The notes beneath the pieces are model-generated. The model saw nothing but the letters and a program-made list of their open reading frames with translations. It had not been told where the DNA came from and searched no databases. From Taudactylus pleione (Eukaryota > Chordata > Amphibia > Anura > Myobatrachidae), in assembly GCA_031769625.1 (NCBI GenBank), contig JAUIMM010000550.1, positions 2,418,001 to 2,482,000 on the forward strand: DNA of 64,000 nt, read 5' to 3'. Shown in pieces: positions 63,087-64,000 of this stretch; position 1 is the first letter of the stretch; each line of letters begins with the position of its first letter. The position numbers were made by a program, and so were the translations under genes.

Positions 63087-63158
63087 GTCATGATCGTATA
63101 GAGTTTAGTACTCTGCATTGTGGCCGCAGCAACCCCGGTTCGAATCCAGGTCACAGCA
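63087..63158 (+). tRNA. tRNA-His-GTG: tRNA-His(GTG), weak (U110)
   Basis: H5 copy with AGAGTTTAG, CTGCA/CGCAG and T stem CCCGG/CCAGG. Confidence 0.5.
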
Positions 63159-63583
63159 TTTTGATTTTGTTTCTCAATCATCCATTTTTTCACAATACTG
63201 AATCTTGAGAAAATTTCAGAAAATAAGCAGATTCTTTGAAGGTGCTTGCACTATTTGTGTTTAATGATTATTATAAAGCTATCTTAACATGCTTTGAATA
63301 AATTAATTGTGAATTATTGTACTAAAGGACTGGGAATTTGACATAAATTCTGGAATTCAGGAAAGAAGAATGTTTGGGCTCTGTCTGAGTAAGTTCATTA
63401 CATTTTTGAAAGATCTTTTAGCAGTCACAAGGATTATTGTACCTAAAACGTTTTTGGGAAACAATCCCTGCAGATAGTGTACAGTCAATTTCCAAAATGT
63501 GATTCTGTATATACTTCAATAACCATAAAACTTTAAAACAGGCTCAAAAATAGGAAAGACTCTTCAATTGCTACAAGACACCT

Positions 63584-63655
63584 GGGACAGTGGGCAATAG
63601 ATAATGCGTCTGACTATAGATCAGAAGATTGTAGGTTTGACTCCTACCTGGCTCG
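63584..63655 (+). pseudogene. tRNA-Arg-like, anticodon ATA (U111)
   Basis: R4 copy with ATAGATAATG and T loop TTTGACT, like U65. Confidence 0.55.
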
Positions 63656-63663
63656 CTTAAATT

Positions 63664-63735
63664 GCCGTGATTGTATAGTAGTTAGTACTCTGCGTTGTGG
63701 CTGCAGCAATCCCATTTCGAAAACGGGTCACAGCA
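63664..63735 (+). tRNA. tRNA-His-GTG: tRNA-His(GTG) (U111)
   Basis: H2 copy, T stem CCCAT/ACGGG. The unit's spacer is cut by the window end. Confidence 0.64.
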
Positions 63736-64000
63736 TTTTGATTTTGTTTCACAATCATCCATTTTTTCACAATACTGAATCTTAAGAAAATTTCAGAAAG
63801 TAAGCAGATTCTTTGAAGGTGCTTGCACTATTTGTGTTTAATGCTTATTATAAAGCTATCTTAACATGCTTTGAATAATTTAATTGTGAATTATTGTACA
63901 AAAGGACTGGGAATTTGACATAAATTCTGGAATTCAGGAAAGAAGAATGTTTGGGCTCTGTCTGAGTAAGTTCATCACATTTTTTAAAGATCTTTTAGCA

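Larger units (their letters stand above)
1..64000 (+). repeat. Tandem array of about 111 tRNA-Arg/tRNA-His units
   Basis: The same unit of about 578 bp recurs head to tail without interruption, and all copies have the same orientation. Each unit contains two cloverleaf-type sequences and one AT-rich spacer. Units differ by scattered substitutions and a few short indels (U6, U23, U43, U59). Spacers are about as similar between units as the tRNAs are, which points to spread by unequal exchange and conversion rather than selection on the tRNAs alone. Neither edge of the array is inside the window. Some neighbouring units are nearly identical, so copy number in any assembly needs care. Confidence 0.97.

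Noticed and set aside
1..64000. CRISPR array
   Set aside because: The repeat is far too long, the intervening sequence is not unique, and the repeated parts fold as tRNAs.
1..64000. tRNA-derived SINE family
   Set aside because: Units are strictly head to tail at a fixed spacing, with two tRNAs each, no A-rich or LINE-like tail and no target-site duplications.
1..64000. Bacterial, phage or organelle tRNA cluster
   Set aside because: The tRNAs match vertebrate nuclear forms, have Pol III boxes and T4 terminators, do not encode CCA, and only two isotypes alternate.
1..64000. Pure assembly artefact
   Set aside because: Neighbouring units carry many private variants and several distinct nested repeat orders, which is hard to get from simple mis-assembly. 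The nearly identical blocks (10-17 kb, 41-55 kb, 56-58 kb) still deserve a read-level check.

Overview
The whole window is one tandem array of a roughly 578-bp unit. I count 111 units (U1 to U111), all on the + strand, with a mean spacing of about 578 bp from the first unit start at 7 to the last at 63584. No single-copy DNA and no convincing protein gene is visible. Each unit carries a tRNA-Arg-type gene, an 8-nt linker (usually CTTAAATT), a tRNA-His-type gene, a TTTT terminator, and an AT-rich spacer of about 425 bp. There is no terminator between the two tRNAs, so each unit looks like a dicistronic RNA polymerase III gene.

Organism: the tRNA-Arg(ACG) starts GGGCCAGTGGCGCAATGG and the tRNA-His starts GCCGTGATCGTATAGTGG. 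Both match the vertebrate forms as I know them. Many copies differ by C-to-T or G-to-A at CpG sites, which fits a methylated vertebrate genome. Long tRNA arrays are known in ray-finned fishes, so a fish is my guess, but the sequence alone does not prove it.

Classes used in the entries. Arg type: R1 = ACG, 73 nt, anticodon stem TCTGA/TCAGA. R2 = 73 nt, stem TCTGA/TCATA with one mismatch (28:42), ACG unless stated. R3 = 72 nt, anticodon ATG, starts GGGACAGTGGGC, so it has a 4:69 mismatch and a 1-nt D-arm deletion, plus TCTGA/TCTGT with two T-T mismatches. R4 = 72 nt, anticodon ATA, same 5' lesion, anticodon stem paired. His type (anticodon GTG): H1 = GCCGTGATCG, T stem CCCGG/CCGGG, end TCACGGCA. 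H2 = GCCGTGATTG with GTAGT in the D loop, T stem CCCAT/ACGGG or the fully paired CCCAT/ATGGG, end TCACAGCA (3:70 mismatch). H3 = GACGTGATCG, T stem CCCGG/ACGGG, end TCACAGCA (2:71 and 3:70 mismatches). H4 = GCCTTGATCGC, T stem CACGG/ACAGG. H5 = GTCATGATCG, end TCACAGCA. By my count the Arg-type anticodons are 46 ACG, 41 ATG and 24 ATA. All His-type copies keep GTG except U2 (GTA) and U53 (ATG).

Layout: 0-19 kb mixes R1, R3 and R4 units, with a longer-range duplication (U2-U11 matched by U15-U23) and a nearly identical six-unit duplication (U19-U24, U25-U30). From 19.1 to 29.6 kb every Arg copy is ACG, in patterns that become two-unit repeats. From 30 to 36 kb there is a three-unit repeat. From 41.0 to 54.9 kb, three-unit blocks are arranged A-B-C-A-C-A-B-C. 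At 56.1-57.8 kb three almost identical units follow each other. The array runs off both ends of the window.

How it works: internal box A and box B promoters in each tRNA would recruit Pol III. The Arg-His transcript would be cut by RNase P and RNase Z, and the missing G-1 of tRNA-His would be added after transcription. Probably only a minority of copies make good tRNAs. The rest look like decaying copies spread by unequal exchange and gene conversion.
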